From: Tetragonia tetragonoides
Taxonomy: Eukaryota > Streptophyta > Magnoliopsida > Caryophyllales > Aizoaceae
Length of the DNA: 64,000 nucleotides
Assembly (NCBI GenBank): GCA_038025085.1
Contig: CM076143.1
Span: forward strand, 50,972,501-51,036,500
Reading direction: 5' to 3'
The position numbers and the translations under genes are program-made. This document shows positions 63,609 to 64,000 of this stretch, piece by piece. Under the pieces are notes generated by a model. It did no database searches. It saw only the letters and a program-made list of their open reading frames with translations, and was not told the DNA's origin. Positions within the stretch are counted from its first letter, which is position 1, and the number at the start of each line of letters is the position of its first letter.

Positions 63609-64000
63609 CTGTATAACCATGTTTATGTCAGTGATACCCATACAGTATACAATATCAATTGCACAGTCCAAAATCAAAATATTGTCAAACGCCCCTTCCT
63701 AAGCTTATGAACAAATTGAAACACCCGGATTCTGTATGGCAAACAGGACATGGACAGATTAAAGAGTGGAAGAGAACAGACACTGATAACCAGATTTGCA
63801 AAGACATGAAGATGATACTTGATTGCAATCTGATTACACTCTTAAGTAATTAAAATAGCAGCACTACGCATCAAATAGCCATTTACATCAACGATTGAGT
63901 CAGAAAACAAGCCAATTACAAGTTAGCAGATAAATTGACCTGTTAAAGAGTAAAGACTACCATCATAAGATTCATACAGCGTCTGTAACATGGCTATCAT
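63609..64000 (-). other. OS-9 intron continuing beyond the window
   Basis: The exon expected upstream in the family (with the WWSYEFCY motif) is not found here, so the intron extends past the right edge. Short open frames in this stretch have no domain. Confidence 0.6.

Overview
This is nuclear DNA of a flowering plant, most likely a eudicot. The genes have many short phase-compatible introns with GT..AG borders, the intergenic DNA is AT-rich and full of transposons, and the gene set is plant-specific (PHT4 transporter, GH79 heparanase-like enzyme, egg-cell-type prolamin-like protein, a shared CDC26/TTM3 locus). The species cannot be named from sequence alone. No bacterial, organellar or viral segment was seen.

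Layout. 0-1.3 kb: first two exons of a minus-strand 2-oxoglutarate/Fe(II) dioxygenase that runs off the left edge. 2.4-3.2 kb: a solo LTR with a perfect target duplication. 4.9-5.3 kb: a small AT-hook ORF. 7.5-9.9 kb: a paralogous plus-strand dioxygenase that has lost the end of exon 3 and looks like a pseudogene. 10.3-13.7 kb: an array of a roughly 311-bp satellite. 14.4-24.3 kb: a 15-exon PHT4-type plastid anion/phosphate transporter with a roughly 716-bp uninterrupted TTA repeat in intron 2 and a GC-AG intron 4. 24.8-27.9 kb: a convergent 9-exon heparanase-like gene. 28-33 kb: repeats, MITEs and foldback elements. 33.3-35.3 kb: a duplicated prolamin-like (ECA1-type) unit, one copy intact and one decayed. 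35.5-38.9 kb: a repeat block interrupted by a Harbinger-type element and ending in an inverted array of the same satellite. 39.1-40.9 kb: a MITE, then CDC26 and TTM3 in tandem on one apparent transcript. 42.7-44.8 kb: a host-like BED/hAT gene with lost catalytic residues. 46.1-48.5 kb: a second copy of the leader-plus-satellite block. 49.1-51.7 kb: a NEP1/EMG1 gene carrying a 7-bp duplication and an in-frame stop. 53.8-61.0 kb: a small acidic membrane-anchored protein gene whose first intron holds an almost intact RTE retrotransposon. 62.7-64 kb: the 3' exons of an OS-9 (ER lectin) gene with a truncated L1 in one intron.

The genes do not form a pathway. The one functional pairing is CDC26 with TTM3, known in other plants to be co-expressed from a bicistronic mRNA. 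The rest of the interest lies in how repeats shaped the locus. Two transposon insertions can be proved from empty sites present in the paralogous repeat copies of this same window. Exon borders were read by hand from splice sites, reading phase and remembered family alignments; no alignment or search was run.
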